Origin: an uncultured Halieaceae bacterium
Lineage (GTDB): Bacteria; Pseudomonadota; Gammaproteobacteria; Pseudomonadales; Halieaceae
NCBI GenBank assembly: GCA_913057135.1
Contig: CAJXNM010000019.1
Coordinates: forward strand, 1 to 51,810
Direction of reading: 5' to 3'
Length of the DNA: 51,810 bases
Positions 1 through 8,865 of this stretch are shown here, piece by piece; the first letter of the stretch is position 1; every line of letters begins with the position of its first letter. A program made the position numbers and the translations under genes. The notes below the pieces were generated by a model. It was given only the letters and a program-made list of their open reading frames with translations, did no database searches and was not told where the DNA came from.

Positions 1-2
1 AC

Positions 3-167
3 CCCGAGATTCGCGCCAACCTACCCAAATACGCAAATTGGCCGACATTTCCTCAGCTGTGGGTTGATGGAGAGCTGGTTGGCGGCTGCGATATCATCAC
101 CGAAATGCATGAGACCGGTGAGTTGAAAGAGGTAATCACCGGCGCTGCAAGCGGCGACGTCTCCTAA
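3..167 (+). CDS. grxD: Monothiol glutaredoxin (Grx4 type), C-terminal part
   Basis: The reading frame is open from the left edge and ends at TAA 165-167, giving about 54 residues of a protein that starts outside the window. The readable part includes [20 protein letters not shown], the typical second half of monothiol glutaredoxins: the WPT(F)PQ stretch with the cis-proline that contacts glutathione, then the GG-C/D segment. The CGFS active site lies upstream of the window. Family members bind glutathione-coordinated [2Fe-2S] clusters and deliver them with BolA partners. Its neighbours bfr and bfd also belong to iron metabolism, which fits. It converges with bfr, and a shared hairpin terminator lies between them. 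Confidence 0.9.
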   Translation, partial: PEIRANLPKYANWPTFPQLWVDGELVGGCDIITEMHETGELKEVITGAASGDVS

Positions 168-188
168 TTCTCTGACCCGCTAATGAAA

Positions 189-213
189 ACGCCACCTCAT
201 CGGTGGCGTCTTT
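189..213. terminator. Bidirectional intrinsic terminator between grxD and bfr
   Basis: Eight-base perfect stem (ACGCCACC at 189-196 with GGTGGCGT at 202-209), five-base loop, followed by CTTT on the plus strand and preceded by GAAA, which reads TTTC on the minus strand. It lies between two convergent stop codons, where a two-way terminator is expected. Confidence 0.8.
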
Positions 214-221
214 ATGGGGCC

Positions 222-710
222 TTACCCCTCGCTAGGCTTGACCGTTTTCATGGCTGTTTGCAGATAGTTCTGCTCTCCAACATGGTCCATCAGCGACAAC
301 TGTGTTTCTAGCCAGTCGATATGCTCTTCTTCAGCATCGAGGATGCGCTTGGCGAGATCACGCGACGTGTAGTCTTGCGCTTGCTCGCAGTAGGCAATGG
401 TGGCTTTCAGGTCTTTGTGGGCAATGTGTTCCAACTTGAGGTCACATTCTAGCATTTCACGGGGATTTTCACCGATCATGAGTTTGCCCAGGTCTTGTAG
501 GTTGGGCAGACCCTCAAGGAATAAAATACGCTCAATCAGTTCATCGGCGTGCTTCATTTCGTCGATGGACTCGTGATACTCGTGCTCTGCGAGCTCGGTT
601 AGCCCCCAGTCCTTGTACATCTTTGCGTGCAAAAAGTATTGGTTGATGGCAACCAATTCATTGGCGAGCAAAGTGTTTAGGTGCTCGATTACTTTAGGAT
701 CGCCTTTCAT
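222..710 (-). CDS. bfr: Bacterioferritin
   Basis: 162 residues, close to the usual 155-160 of the family. It oxidises Fe(II) and stores iron as a mineral inside a 24-subunit cytoplasmic shell that also binds heme between subunits. All ferroxidase ligands are at the expected positions: Glu18, Tyr25, Glu51, His54, Glu94, Glu127 and His130. Met52, the axial heme ligand, is present, so this is a true heme-binding bacterioferritin and not a Dps or plain ferritin. The start ATG at 710 is preceded by a G-rich run (GGGGGG) four bases upstream as the binding site. bfd lies upstream on the same strand and would supply the electrons that release the stored iron. Confidence 0.96.
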   Translation of the reverse strand: MKGDPKVIEHLNTLLANELVAINQYFLHAKMYKDWGLTELAEHEYHESIDEMKHADELIERILFLEGLPNLQDLGKLMIGENPREMLECDLKLEHIAHKDLKATIAYCEQAQDYTSRDLAKRILDAEEEHIDWLETQLSLMDHVGEQNYLQTAMKTVKPSEG

Positions 711-816
711 TGAACCCCCCGGTCTACTGGCGTGATTGAGATAGCTAGTATAGGTGATTGTCTCGCTATGACAACTACCGGAAAAAGCTTAAGTGATTGA
801 TATGTAACGTTTTTAT

Positions 817-849
817 CGCTAGTGCGAATCAGACTTGTTTGCACTAGCG
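817..849. terminator. Hairpin between bfd and bfr
   Basis: Nine-base perfect inverted repeat, CGCTAGTGC (817-825) and GCACTAGCG (841-849), with a 15-base loop, placed 11 bases downstream of the bfd stop. In the bfd direction it is followed by ATAAAAACG, not by a U-run, so it is not a textbook terminator. It could stabilise the bfd mRNA end or attenuate read-through into bfr. Confidence 0.45.
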
Positions 850-859
850 TCCGCAGCCC

Positions 860-1072
860 TCAGGCGGGTTGAGCGGCGTCGTAGAAGTCGATCTGAGGTT
901 GGAGTTGTGCCAATTGCTCGGCGACGATGGCACGCGCCAGCGGTGCGCATTTGCCACACTGGGTCGAGACCGCCAAGTGATGGCGGACTTCCCGAAAACT
1001 GGTGGCGCCTTCTTCGCTGATCACACGCTTGATGTCGTGGTCAGTGACGCCTTTGCAGAGACATACATACAT
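860..1072 (-). CDS. bfd: Bacterioferritin-associated ferredoxin
   Basis: 70 residues. The ORF is open further upstream to 1324, but the family starts directly with MYVCLC, so the ATG at 1072 was chosen; the upstream extension overlaps proA and looks non-coding. Cys4, Cys6, Cys39 and Cys42 are the four [2Fe-2S] ligands, in the same spacing as the E. coli protein. Bfd docks on bacterioferritin and passes electrons through the heme to the mineral core, which mobilises Fe(II). A Fur-box-like palindrome overlapping a promoter-like sequence lies immediately upstream, in keeping with the iron-starvation induction known for bfd genes. Confidence 0.93.
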   Translation of the reverse strand: MYVCLCKGVTDHDIKRVISEEGATSFREVRHHLAVSTQCGKCAPLARAIVAEQLAQLQPQIDFYDAAQPA

Positions 1073-1079
1073 GTTGCGA

Positions 1080-1108
1080 AGCTTATTGCGAGTGAGAATG
1101 ATTGTCAA
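1080..1108 (-). promoter_or_regulatory. Probable Fur-controlled promoter of bfd
   Basis: TGAGAATGATTGTCA at plus-strand 1093-1107 matches the 7-1-7 Fur consensus TGATAATnATTATCA at 12 of 14 positions and is itself nearly palindromic. On the minus strand it overlaps TTGACA (1108-1103), which is followed after 17 bases by TAAGCT (1085-1080), a weak -10. With that pair, transcription would start almost at the bfd ATG, so the message could be leaderless, or the real -10 may be elsewhere. Confidence 0.6.
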
Positions 1109-1210
1109 CTGTTTTTGCGTTTGATTGTTATTGAGTTTTGACTCGGCCTCTGCAGGTGCGCTGCAGCGCTCTCGGGTATACTTGTTGGCTCGAAAGAGGA
1201 CGTCGTATCT

Positions 1211-2467
1211 ATGACAATTCAGCAGTACATGATGGAGCTTGGGCAGCAGGCGCGCATGGCCGCGCGCCACGTTGCCGTGGCCGATGTAGCACTTCGCAAT
1301 GCCGCCTTGCGAGGGATTGCTCAACTTATCGATAACAGTCGCAGCGATCTGTTGGCCGCTAATGCCGAAGATCTGGCGCGGGGTGAGGCCAACGCCCTTG
1401 AGGCGCCGCTGATGGATCGCTTGGCTCTAAACGATCAGCGCATCGATGCCTTAATAGCCAGTTTGCATCAGGTGGCTGCATTGTCAGATCCGGTCGGCGC
1501 TATCGACAATGTGCGCACCATGGACTCGGGTATCAAAGTGGGGCAAATGCGGGTGCCTTTAGGGGTTATTGGCATTATTTACGAGTCCCGCCCCAATGTG
1601 ACCGTTGAAGCGGCCAGTCTGTGCCTTAAGTCAGGTAATGCGGCTATTTTGCGCGGTGGTTCCGAGGCGGTCTCAAGCAACACCCTGTTGGGTGGTTTAA
1701 TCGCGCAAGGGTTGGCGTCGGTCGGACTTCCTAAAACCGCGGTACAAGTCGTGTCATCGACTGACCGAGCGGCGGTCAGCGCGCTGATCACCATGCCTGA
1801 GTATGTCGATGTGGTGATCCCCCGGGGTGGCAAAGGGCTGATAGAGCGCATAGCCAATGACGCCCGAGTGCCGGTGATAAAACATCTCGATGGTATTTGC
1901 CATGTCTATATCGATAGTGATGCTGACCCTGAGATGGCCCTTGCTATTGCGGTTAATGCCAAGACGCAACGCTATGGGACCTGCAACACCATGGAAACCT
2001 TGTTAGTGGCCGAGGGCGCAGGGGCCCATCTGGCGACTATTTTGGCGGCAATCGCCGATGAAGGTGTGGAAATTCGCGGCTGTCCACGAACCCGAGAACT
2101 CGTGCCAGCTGTGCAACACTCAGCGACGGAGCTCGACTGGCAAACCGAATACTTAGCGCCCATCTTGTCGGTGCGTGTGGTCGACGATCTCGATGCGGCT
2201 ATCGATCACATTGCACGTTACAGCTCTGGCCACACCGAGAGTATTGTGACCGATAACCATCGCCGGGCCATGCGTTTTTTGCGCGAAGTCGATTCGAGTT
2301 CGGTGATGGTAAATACATCGACGCGGTTCGCCGACGGCTTTGAGTATGGTCTGGGCGCAGAAATTGGTATTTCCACCGATAAGCTGCACGCCCGGGGCCC
2401 GGTGGGTCTCGAGGGGCTGACCTCTGTGAAGTATGTTGTGTTCGGCGATGGTCAAGTAAGGGGCTAA
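1211..2467 (+). CDS. proA: Gamma-glutamyl phosphate reductase
   Basis: 418 residues, the normal size of ProA. It reduces gamma-glutamyl phosphate with NADPH to glutamate semialdehyde, the second step of proline synthesis in the cytosol. The aldehyde-dehydrogenase-fold catalytic cysteine is Cys258 in [12 protein letters not shown], and the nucleotide-binding stretch [17 protein letters not shown] is at about 115-131. The ATG at 1211 follows AAGAGGA about ten bases upstream. nadD begins at the base after the proA stop, so the two are cotranscribed; proA heads this long operon in the same way as in pseudomonads. Confidence 0.96.
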   Translation: MTIQQYMMELGQQARMAARHVAVADVALRNAALRGIAQLIDNSRSDLLAANAEDLARGEANALEAPLMDRLALNDQRIDALIASLHQVAALSDPVGAIDNVRTMDSGIKVGQMRVPLGVIGIIYESRPNVTVEAASLCLKSGNAAILRGGSEAVSSNTLLGGLIAQGLASVGLPKTAVQVVSSTDRAAVSALITMPEYVDVVIPRGGKGLIERIANDARVPVIKHLDGICHVYIDSDADPEMALAIAVNAKTQRYGTCNTMETLLVAEGAGAHLATILAAIADEGVEIRGCPRTRELVPAVQHSATELDWQTEYLAPILSVRVVDDLDAAIDHIARYSSGHTESIVTDNHRRAMRFLREVDSSSVMVNTSTRFADGFEYGLGAEIGISTDKLHARGPVGLEGLTSVKYVVFGDGQVRG

Positions 2468-3106
2468 GTGTTGAGGGCTATAGGCCTATTGGGCGGAACC
2501 TTCGATCCCATCCACATTGGTCATCTCCGGATTGCCATTGAGTGTCGCGAGCGCCTTGGGCTCAATGAGGTCAAATTACTCCTCGCGGCGATACCGCCAT
2601 TAAAGCGCAGCCCGAATGTTGGGCCCCAGCAGCGTGCCGCTATGGTTGAGTTGGCTACAGCGCAGGTGCCGGGGTTAACCCTGGACACACGCGAATTGCA
2701 GCGACAGGGGGTGTCATACACGGTCGAGACCCTGGCACTCATCCGTAACGAGATAGATGCGGACACAGCCTTGGTCTGGATTATGGGTACCGACAGCCTT
2801 GAGCAGCTCGATCGCTGGCATCGCTGGCAGGACTTGCTTGATTTTGTAAATATCGCGGTACTGCAACGGCCCGGTTGGCAAGGTGTCAGCCACGGTCCTG
2901 TCGCGCAATGGCTAGCTCAACACCTGTGTCCCCCGGGTCAGTTATGCAGCCAGCCGTCGGGTGGCATCGCCTTGCTTGAGCAGCCGCCCCTAGCTATCTC
3001 GTCGACGGCGGTTAGGGCCGCGCTGCGTGAAAGAAAAAACCTGCAATTTCTATTGCCCGCCCCTGTTATCGAGTATATTTCCGACAATGATCTGTATACC
3101 CACTAA
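2468..3106 (+). CDS. nadD: Nicotinate-nucleotide adenylyltransferase
   Basis: 212 residues. It transfers AMP from ATP to nicotinate mononucleotide to make deamido-NAD in the NAD pathway. The nucleotidyltransferase signature GGTFDPIHIGH is at residues 9-19, and the second conserved ATP-binding motif ISSTAVR lies near the C terminus. GTG at 2468 is the first in-frame start and abuts the proA stop, with AAGGGG just upstream; TTG at 2471 is an alternative. The start codon placement suggests translational coupling to proA. Confidence 0.95.
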   Translation: MLRAIGLLGGTFDPIHIGHLRIAIECRERLGLNEVKLLLAAIPPLKRSPNVGPQQRAAMVELATAQVPGLTLDTRELQRQGVSYTVETLALIRNEIDADTALVWIMGTDSLEQLDRWHRWQDLLDFVNIAVLQRPGWQGVSHGPVAQWLAQHLCPPGQLCSQPSGGIALLEQPPLAISSTAVRAALRERKNLQFLLPAPVIEYISDNDLYTH

Positions 3107-3130
3107 GAATTCGCCGCGGGAGTGCGCGTG

Positions 3131-3496
3131 ATGCCCGCCGCCGATACAAGCCAAGGTTCAATTCCAGAGGGCGACGCCCTCATTGCTCTGGTGCGCGACG
3201 CCCTTGATGACTTGAAGGCGGTCGATACCGTCGACATCGATGTGCGCCAAGTCAGTTCTGTTATGGATTACCTGGTGGTGACCAGTGGTACATCGACCCG
3301 CCATGTGAAGTCCCTGGCCGACAATGTCATTGAAAAAGCCAAGGCCGCAGGGGTCAGACCCATTGGTATCGAAGGTGAAGTGGCGGGTGAGTGGGTGCTC
3401 GTCGACTTTGGCGATGTGGTCGTGCACATGATGCAGCCTGCTACCCGCAGCTTTTACGACCTAGAGCGATTGTGGACCACGCCACCCGCTGAGTGA
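3131..3496 (+). CDS. rsfS: Ribosomal silencing factor RsfS
   Basis: 121 residues from ATG 3131. GTG codons at 3122 and 3128 are also in frame, but GGGAG at 3118-3122 is correctly spaced (8 bases) only for the ATG. The DUF143/Iojap fold is clear: the segment around [19 protein letters not shown] and the later stretch [20 protein letters not shown]. Family members bind ribosomal protein L14 (uL14) and block subunit joining when nutrients are short. Located between nadD and rlmH, as in most gammaproteobacteria. Confidence 0.93.
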   Translation: MPAADTSQGSIPEGDALIALVRDALDDLKAVDTVDIDVRQVSSVMDYLVVTSGTSTRHVKSLADNVIEKAKAAGVRPIGIEGEVAGEWVLVDFGDVVVHMMQPATRSFYDLERLWTTPPAE

Positions 3497-3963
3497 TGCG
3501 AATCCGCGTTTTGGCAGTGGGCACGCGCATGCCAACATGGGTTAGCACCGGTGTCGACGATTACCAGCGACGGATGCCCCGGGACTTCCCCGTCGAGTGG
3601 ATTGATATTCCCCCCGCGAAGCGTCAGGGTGAGCCAGTGCCCAAGCTCATGGCCAAGGAGGCTGCGGCAATCAAACGACAGCTCAAGGCCGGTGAGCGTT
3701 TAATTGTGCTCGACGTTGCGGGTCGTCTGTTGGACACCGAAGCCATGGCCGCAAACATGTCCCAATGGCAGCAATCCGGTGGGTCAGCCGCCATCGTTAT
3801 TGGGGGCCCGGACGGTACCGACCCCAGTCTACTAGCCCAAGCTGATCTGTGTTGGTCTCTGGGGCGCATCACGATGGCGCACCCCTTGGTACGGGTGGTA
3901 CTGGCCGAGCAGCTGTATCGTGTCTGGTCTATCATTGCACAACACCCCTACCACCGGTCGTAA
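3496..3963 (+). CDS. rlmH: 23S rRNA pseudouridine-1915 N3-methyltransferase
   Basis: 155 residues from ATG 3496, exactly the E. coli length. The frame is open to a GTG at 3493, but ATG 3496 overlaps the rsfS stop by one base, a coupled arrangement. The SPOUT-class knot is visible in the C-terminal half: VIGGPDGTDPSLLAQADLCW followed by MAHPLVRVVLAEQLYRVWSI, which forms the SAM-binding trefoil and the dimer interface. It methylates the pseudouridine at position 1915 of helix 69 on assembled 70S ribosomes. Confidence 0.95.
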   Translation: MRIRVLAVGTRMPTWVSTGVDDYQRRMPRDFPVEWIDIPPAKRQGEPVPKLMAKEAAAIKRQLKAGERLIVLDVAGRLLDTEAMAANMSQWQQSGGSAAIVIGGPDGTDPSLLAQADLCWSLGRITMAHPLVRVVLAEQLYRVWSIIAQHPYHRS

Positions 3964-3966
3964 ACC

Positions 3967-5817
3967 ATGGCTTCTCGCCGCCCAGCACTGAGCGACACAG
4001 GACGGGAATCCGCTATTAATAGCGGCCGTGTCATAGTGGCTGGTGCCCTTGTGCTGTTGGCTTTTGTTACCCTGGGCTGGCGTTATTACAGTCTGCAAAT
4101 CGTTGATTATCAGCAGTTCCTGGTGCAATCCGAGCGCAACCGTGTGCGCTTAGAGGCGGTGCCACCCAAACGCGGTTTGATCTATGACCGCAAAGGCCGG
4201 CTGTTGGCCTCGAATGAGCCCAGCCATCGCTTAAGCATTGTGCTCGAGCGCGTCGACGATCTTGATGAGCTCCTCGCGCAGCTGAAAGCCTTGGTGGTTA
4301 TCTCCGAAGACGATATTCGCCGATTTGAGCAGCGGCGCAGGCGCCGCCGACCCTATGATCCGGTGCCCCTCAAGCTACAGCTAAGCGACGAGGATATGGC
4401 GGTACTGGCGGTTAACCGGCATCAGTTGACGGGCATCGCTATCGAGGCCCAGTTGACCCGTCACTACCCTTACGGCGATCTCTTAAGCCATGTGGTGGGT
4501 TATGTGGGGCGTATCAATGAGCGTGAGGCCGCGACCCTCGATGAGGCGGCTTATCAGGGCACGTTACATATAGGGAAAATCGGTTTAGAGAAGCGCTATG
4601 AGGCGCTCTTACACGGTACCGTGGGCTATCAAAACGTCGAAACGAACGCCCATGGACGTATTCTTCGTGTGCTTGATCAGCAGCCTCCCACCGATGGTGC
4701 CAACCTCTATTTGTATCTCGATGTCGATCTTCAGCGCGTTGCCGCTGAGGCGTTGGGCGATCAGCGTGGTGCAGTGGTTGCCCTTGATCCGAAAAACGGC
4801 GGTGTCCTCGCGCTGGTATCTAATCCGAGCTTTGACGCCAATTTATTTGTGAACGGTATTAGTCGTCGAGACTACAACGCCCTTCGCAATAATCCCGACA
4901 CCCCGCTATTGAACCGCGCCGTGCAGGGTCGTTATCCACCAGGCTCCACCGTGAAGCCGATGCTGGGTTTAGCGGGTTTGGAGATGGGGTTGGTGACCGC
5001 CGAGACCATGATCCCCGATCCCGGGTGGTATAGCCTGCCCGGTGATAGCCGTCGCTATCGTGACTGGATATTACGGATTCGGGGTACCGGTCACGCCGAT
5101 GAGGTCAATTTACAAATGGCCATCGCCCAATCTTGCGATGTTTATTACTACGATTTGGCCCGTGAGATGGGCATTGATCGTATGGCTGATGCTCTGGCCC
5201 CTTTTGGCTTTGGAGCGCCAACTGGTATCGATATCACGAGTGAAAAGGCGGGTATTTTGCCCAGTAGCGAGTGGAAGCAGCGGGCGATGGGTCAACCTTG
5301 GTATCCCGGGGAGACCCTGAGCGCGGGTATTGGCCAGGGCTATATGCTGGCGACGCCCCTGCAGTTGGCGCAGGCCACCGTGGCACTGGCTAATCGCGGC
5401 GAGAGTTTCACGCCATCTGTAGTTCGACGCATCGGTAATAAACAGGTGGGTGGCTTGCCAAGGGAGCCGGTCGCTGCAAGCGAAGACCATTGGGCAACGG
5501 TCATTGCGGGCATGGTCGACGTGGTCCATAACCGACGGGGTACGGCCCATGCCATCGCCGGCGGTTTGAACTACACCATTGCCGGTAAGACCGGTACCTC
5601 TCAGGTCATCGGTATTGCCCAAGACGAAGAGTACGACGAAGACACGATTGCCGAGCGTCACCGAAATCACGGCTGGTTTATTGCCTTCGCTCCGGTTGAT
5701 GCGCCGAGTATTGTGGTGGCGGTGTTGGCCGAGAACGGTGGCGGCAGTAGCGCTGCCTATCCGGTTGCCCGTCAGGTTATTGATCAGTGGTTATTGGCTG
5801 GAGCGGTCGATGGCTGA
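3967..5817 (+). CDS. mrdA: Penicillin-binding protein 2 (elongation transpeptidase)
   Basis: 616 residues. An N-terminal membrane anchor (about 21-45) is followed by the pedestal region and then the transpeptidase domain. The active-site serine is Ser327 in GSTVK (Lys330 is the general base), the second motif is Ser389-Cys390-Asp391, and KTG is at 541-543. It cross-links new peptidoglycan during lateral wall growth in complex with RodA, which follows with an 8-base overlap. An arginine-rich stretch (residues 119-129, RRFEQRRRRRR) lies in the pedestal region and is somewhat more basic than usual. Confidence 0.96.
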   Translation: MASRRPALSDTGRESAINSGRVIVAGALVLLAFVTLGWRYYSLQIVDYQQFLVQSERNRVRLEAVPPKRGLIYDRKGRLLASNEPSHRLSIVLERVDDLDELLAQLKALVVISEDDIRRFEQRRRRRRPYDPVPLKLQLSDEDMAVLAVNRHQLTGIAIEAQLTRHYPYGDLLSHVVGYVGRINEREAATLDEAAYQGTLHIGKIGLEKRYEALLHGTVGYQNVETNAHGRILRVLDQQPPTDGANLYLYLDVDLQRVAAEALGDQRGAVVALDPKNGGVLALVSNPSFDANLFVNGISRRDYNALRNNPDTPLLNRAVQGRYPPGSTVKPMLGLAGLEMGLVTAETMIPDPGWYSLPGDSRRYRDWILRIRGTGHADEVNLQMAIAQSCDVYYYDLAREMGIDRMADALAPFGFGAPTGIDITSEKAGILPSSEWKQRAMGQPWYPGETLSAGIGQGYMLATPLQLAQATVALANRGESFTPSVVRRIGNKQVGGLPREPVAASEDHWATVIAGMVDVVHNRRGTAHAIAGGLNYTIAGKTGTSQVIGIAQDEEYDEDTIAERHRNHGWFIAFAPVDAPSIVVAVLAENGGGSSAAYPVARQVIDQWLLAGAVDG

Positions 5818-6949
5818 TTACGCCCATTACCTTCCCGATGCGGAGCGAGATCTGCGCAGTAGAAGCAGTCTTGCGCAGCTTCTGCACATCGACGTTTTCT
5901 TACTGCTACCGTTGCTGGTGCTGATGCTTGGCGGCCTGGTAGTACTTTACAGCGCTTCCGATGAGAGTTGGACCACCGTGATACGTCAACTGCGCAATAT
6001 GGCGGTTGCGTTGGTAGGCATGGCCATAGCCGCTCAAATTAAGCCGGAGACCTATTGTCGTTGGGCGCCTGCGCTGTATTTGGTGGGGCTCGTGTTGTTG
6101 GCGGCGGTGCCTGTGGTGGGCGTTAAGGCGATGGGAGCCCAGCGCTGGCTCAGTCTTGGCTTTGTGCGTTTTCAGCCATCGGAACTGATGAAATTGGCCA
6201 TGCCGCTCATGGTGGCGTGGTGGTTTGCTCGTGAGGGCATACCGCCGCGCCCAATGTCCCTGGCCGTAGCCCTGTTGCTGGTCCTATTACCCGCCGCGCT
6301 AATCGTGATTCAACCCGATTTGGGCACCTCGCTGCTGGTGGCAGCCAGCGGTTTATTTGTGGTGTTCATGGCGGGGATTAGTGGCTGGTATATCGCTGCT
6401 GCCGTGCTGATGTTGGTGGCGAGTTTGTGGCCCGCTTGGATGTTCATGCTGAAGGATTATCAGAAGCAACGGGTGCTGACTTTGCTCGATCCGGAAGCAG
6501 ATAAGCTGGGTGCGGGTTGGAATATCATTCAGTCGAAGACCGCCATCGGCTCTGGTGGCTGGACGGGCAAAGGTTGGTTGGCAGGCACCCAATCCCATCT
6601 GGACTTTTTGCCCGAGAGCCAAACCGATTTCATCATTGCGGTATTGGCTGAAGAGTTTGGGCTCAGGGGGGTATTAACCCTGTTACTCATTTATTTGCTG
6701 ATTATTGGCCGTGGACTTTGGATCAGCCTCACCGCACAAACTCTCTACGGACGACTTCTGGCATCGGCCATTACACTGACATTTTTTGTGTATGTCTTCG
6801 TCAATATCGGCATGGTGGCTGGCATCCTGCCTGTGGTCGGTGTGCCGTTACCCCTCATCAGTTTTGGTGGCACCTCAATGGTTACGCTATTACTGGGTTT
6901 TGGCGTGTTGATGGCGATTAGCACTGAGCGTCGTATTATTACCCGATGA
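5810..6949 (+). CDS. rodA: Rod-shape SEDS glycosyltransferase RodA
   Basis: 379 residues from ATG 5810, which has GGAG six bases upstream; the frame is open further upstream inside mrdA but the family begins here. A polytopic SEDS protein with about ten hydrophobic segments. It polymerises lipid II into glycan strands together with PBP2. Signatures: GAQRWLSLGFVRFQPSEL, then VIQPDLGTSLL, then GAGWNIIQSKTAIGSGGWTGKGW, then HLDFLPESQTDFI (all typical of RodA and not of FtsW), and the C-terminal PLPLISFGGTS. Confidence 0.96.
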   Translation: MADYAHYLPDAERDLRSRSSLAQLLHIDVFLLLPLLVLMLGGLVVLYSASDESWTTVIRQLRNMAVALVGMAIAAQIKPETYCRWAPALYLVGLVLLAAVPVVGVKAMGAQRWLSLGFVRFQPSELMKLAMPLMVAWWFAREGIPPRPMSLAVALLLVLLPAALIVIQPDLGTSLLVAASGLFVVFMAGISGWYIAAAVLMLVASLWPAWMFMLKDYQKQRVLTLLDPEADKLGAGWNIIQSKTAIGSGGWTGKGWLAGTQSHLDFLPESQTDFIIAVLAEEFGLRGVLTLLLIYLLIIGRGLWISLTAQTLYGRLLASAITLTFFVYVFVNIGMVAGILPVVGVPLPLISFGGTSMVTLLLGFGVLMAISTERRIITR

Positions 6950-6991
6950 GGTCTCGTTTTTAGGTATGTCGCAGAGAAGGAGAGAAGCTTA

Positions 6992-8047
6992 ATGTTTGAG
7001 CAAAGCGCCGAGGCCATTTTGCCCCGCCTGTATCAGCCGGTGTGCTTGTGGCCGGTGAGTCGACTATTACCGGGTCTAGTGCGTCTGCTGTCGGCAGTGC
7101 TTTTGTCGATAGTGCTTTGTATTGAGATTGCCGTGGGTGCCGAGTATGTGGACCGTGACGAGACGGCTGCAATCCTAGAGGCGGTTGTGGCTGAGGGCGT
7201 TGATCGTGAGTGGGCGCTGGAGGTACTAGCAGCGGCCCAGCGACAGCAAAGTATCTTAGATGCCATTGCAAGGCCCGCGGAAAAAACGAAGCCATGGTAT
7301 GAATATCGCAAGATTTTTCTCACCGAAAAACGTATCGACGGTGGTGTTCGATTCGCGCAAGCACATGCGGATACCTTGACCGAGGTATCTCAGCGAACCG
7401 GTGTGCCGGCATCGCTGATCGTGGCAGTGATTGGTGTCGAAACCTACTACGGACGTATCACCGGCAGCTATCGCGTCATTGATGCCTTGGCCACATTGGC
7501 CTATGACTATCCCAAACGGTCACCATTTTTTACCCAAGAACTGCAGCATTTTCTGGTGTTGGCCTACAACAGTGGCAAGGACCCCTTGGCCCTGAAGGGC
7601 TCCTATGCGGGCGCTATGGGCTACGGGCAATTCATGCCATCGAGCTATCGTGCTTACGCTCGGGATTTTGACGATGACGGTATCGCCGATATCTGGAGCA
7701 ATCCGAAGGATGCTATTTACAGCGTGGCCAACTATTTTGTGAAGCACGGCTGGCAGCCGGGTGCCGCGGTGATTGAGCGCGCCAACGGCGATAAAGCGGA
7801 TTCAGCGTTGTTTGATGCAGGTTTAAAGCCGGCGACGACGGTTGGTGAGCTCGCCAAGCGGGGCTTGGTGCCCTTGCGCGCCACCGACGTCGCTTTGGCG
7901 GCTACACCCCTGCGTCTTGAGGGTGATGATGGACCCGAGTACTGGGTCGGGCTTAACAACTTCTATGTCATCACACGCTACAATCACAGTGCCATGTATG
8001 CCCTGAGTGTTTGGTTGCTAAGTCAGGCGATTAGCGAGCAACTCTGA
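6992..8047 (+). CDS. mltB: Lytic murein transglycosylase B
   Basis: 351 residues. It cleaves the glycan between MurNAc and GlcNAc to form 1,6-anhydroMurNAc. A hydrophobic segment (about 25-50) ending near AVGAEY acts as signal or anchor; no lipobox is seen, so it resembles the soluble or anchored SltB1-type proteins more than lipoprotein MltB. The catalytic acid is Glu150 in VIGVETYYG, followed by the GAMGYGQFMPSSYR glycan-binding stretch and an EF-hand-like loop DFDDDGIADIW (225-235). AAGGAG lies ahead of the ATG. It sits between rodA and rlpA, as in pseudomonads. Confidence 0.94.
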   Translation: MFEQSAEAILPRLYQPVCLWPVSRLLPGLVRLLSAVLLSIVLCIEIAVGAEYVDRDETAAILEAVVAEGVDREWALEVLAAAQRQQSILDAIARPAEKTKPWYEYRKIFLTEKRIDGGVRFAQAHADTLTEVSQRTGVPASLIVAVIGVETYYGRITGSYRVIDALATLAYDYPKRSPFFTQELQHFLVLAYNSGKDPLALKGSYAGAMGYGQFMPSSYRAYARDFDDDGIADIWSNPKDAIYSVANYFVKHGWQPGAAVIERANGDKADSALFDAGLKPATTVGELAKRGLVPLRATDVALAATPLRLEGDDGPEYWVGLNNFYVITRYNHSAMYALSVWLLSQAISEQL

Positions 8048-8053
8048 GACAAC

Positions 8054-8797
8054 ATGCGGTACCTGTTGGCAATATGTCTTTTGGTGTTGGCGGCCTGTGC
8101 TTCGCAACCAAAAATGGCAGATGTGGCACCACCGCCGATCAGTGCGGCGGCGGTGCCCGATGCGGTCCCTCGTTATGAGCCAATTTTAGCGGCGGGTAAT
8201 AAAAGCCCCTACCGTGTCCACGGCAAAACCTATCATGTACTCAGTAGTGCCAAAGGTTATGCAGAAGAGGGCGTCGCGTCGTGGTATGGGCTTAAATTTC
8301 ACGGACGCCAAACCTCAAACGGTGAGCGCTTCAGTGTCTATCGCGCCACCGCGGCCCATCGAAGTTTGCCGATCCCCAGTTATGTCCGAGTCACTAATTT
8401 GAGCAACGGGCGTCATATGGTCGTAAGGATTAACGATCGTGGTCCCTTCTACCCGAATCGCATTATCGACTTGTCCTACGGTGCGGCGGTGAAGCTCGGG
8501 TTTGCGGACCAAGGTACGGCGCCTGTGCGTGTAGAGGCTATCGTTGTGCCCGAGACCCCTTCACCTGATTACACCCAGTTGCAATTGGGGGCCTTTGCCA
8601 GCCAGGCAGCGGCGCTGGCTTTGAAGCAAAAGGCGAGTGAGATCTTGATTGTGCCGATTGTGTTACAGCAGACCGACGGGCCTAACGGCACCCTGTACCG
8701 ATTACGCGCAGGGCCCTTTGACAGTCTCGATGAATTAAAAGCGAGTCAACAGTTGTTGGCGGCTATGGGCTTACCCGAGGGCCAACCGCTGCCTTGA
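8054..8797 (+). CDS. rlpA: Septal/rare lipoprotein A, lytic transglycosylase with SPOR domain
   Basis: 247 residues. The lipobox LAAC puts the lipidated cysteine at residue 15, and outer-membrane sorting is expected from the residues after it (ASQ). The double-psi beta-barrel domain runs from about 70 to 165 (GVASWYG, HGRQTSNGERF, VRINDRGPF, IDLSYGAA). A SPOR domain occupies about 172-247 (LQLGAFASQAAA ... YRLRAGPF) and should bind denuded glycans at the septum. In Pseudomonas the family cleaves naked glycan strands to help daughter cells separate. Six bases separate it from mltB. Confidence 0.94.
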   Translation: MRYLLAICLLVLAACASQPKMADVAPPPISAAAVPDAVPRYEPILAAGNKSPYRVHGKTYHVLSSAKGYAEEGVASWYGLKFHGRQTSNGERFSVYRATAAHRSLPIPSYVRVTNLSNGRHMVVRINDRGPFYPNRIIDLSYGAAVKLGFADQGTAPVRVEAIVVPETPSPDYTQLQLGAFASQAAALALKQKASEILIVPIVLQQTDGPNGTLYRLRAGPFDSLDELKASQQLLAAMGLPEGQPLP

Positions 8798-8865
8798 ATC
8801 TGTGACGGGGCGGTGACCGGCTGCTACCATGCTGCCCCTAACCTGATCGTGCTGTAAGGACTCTC

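Noticed and set aside
1073-1324. N-terminal extension of bfd to 154 residues
   Set aside because: It overlaps proA and the Fur box; the family starts at MYVCLC.
5110-5670. 186-residue minus-strand ORF inside mrdA
   Set aside because: Lies entirely within the conserved transpeptidase coding sequence, with no domain or start signal.
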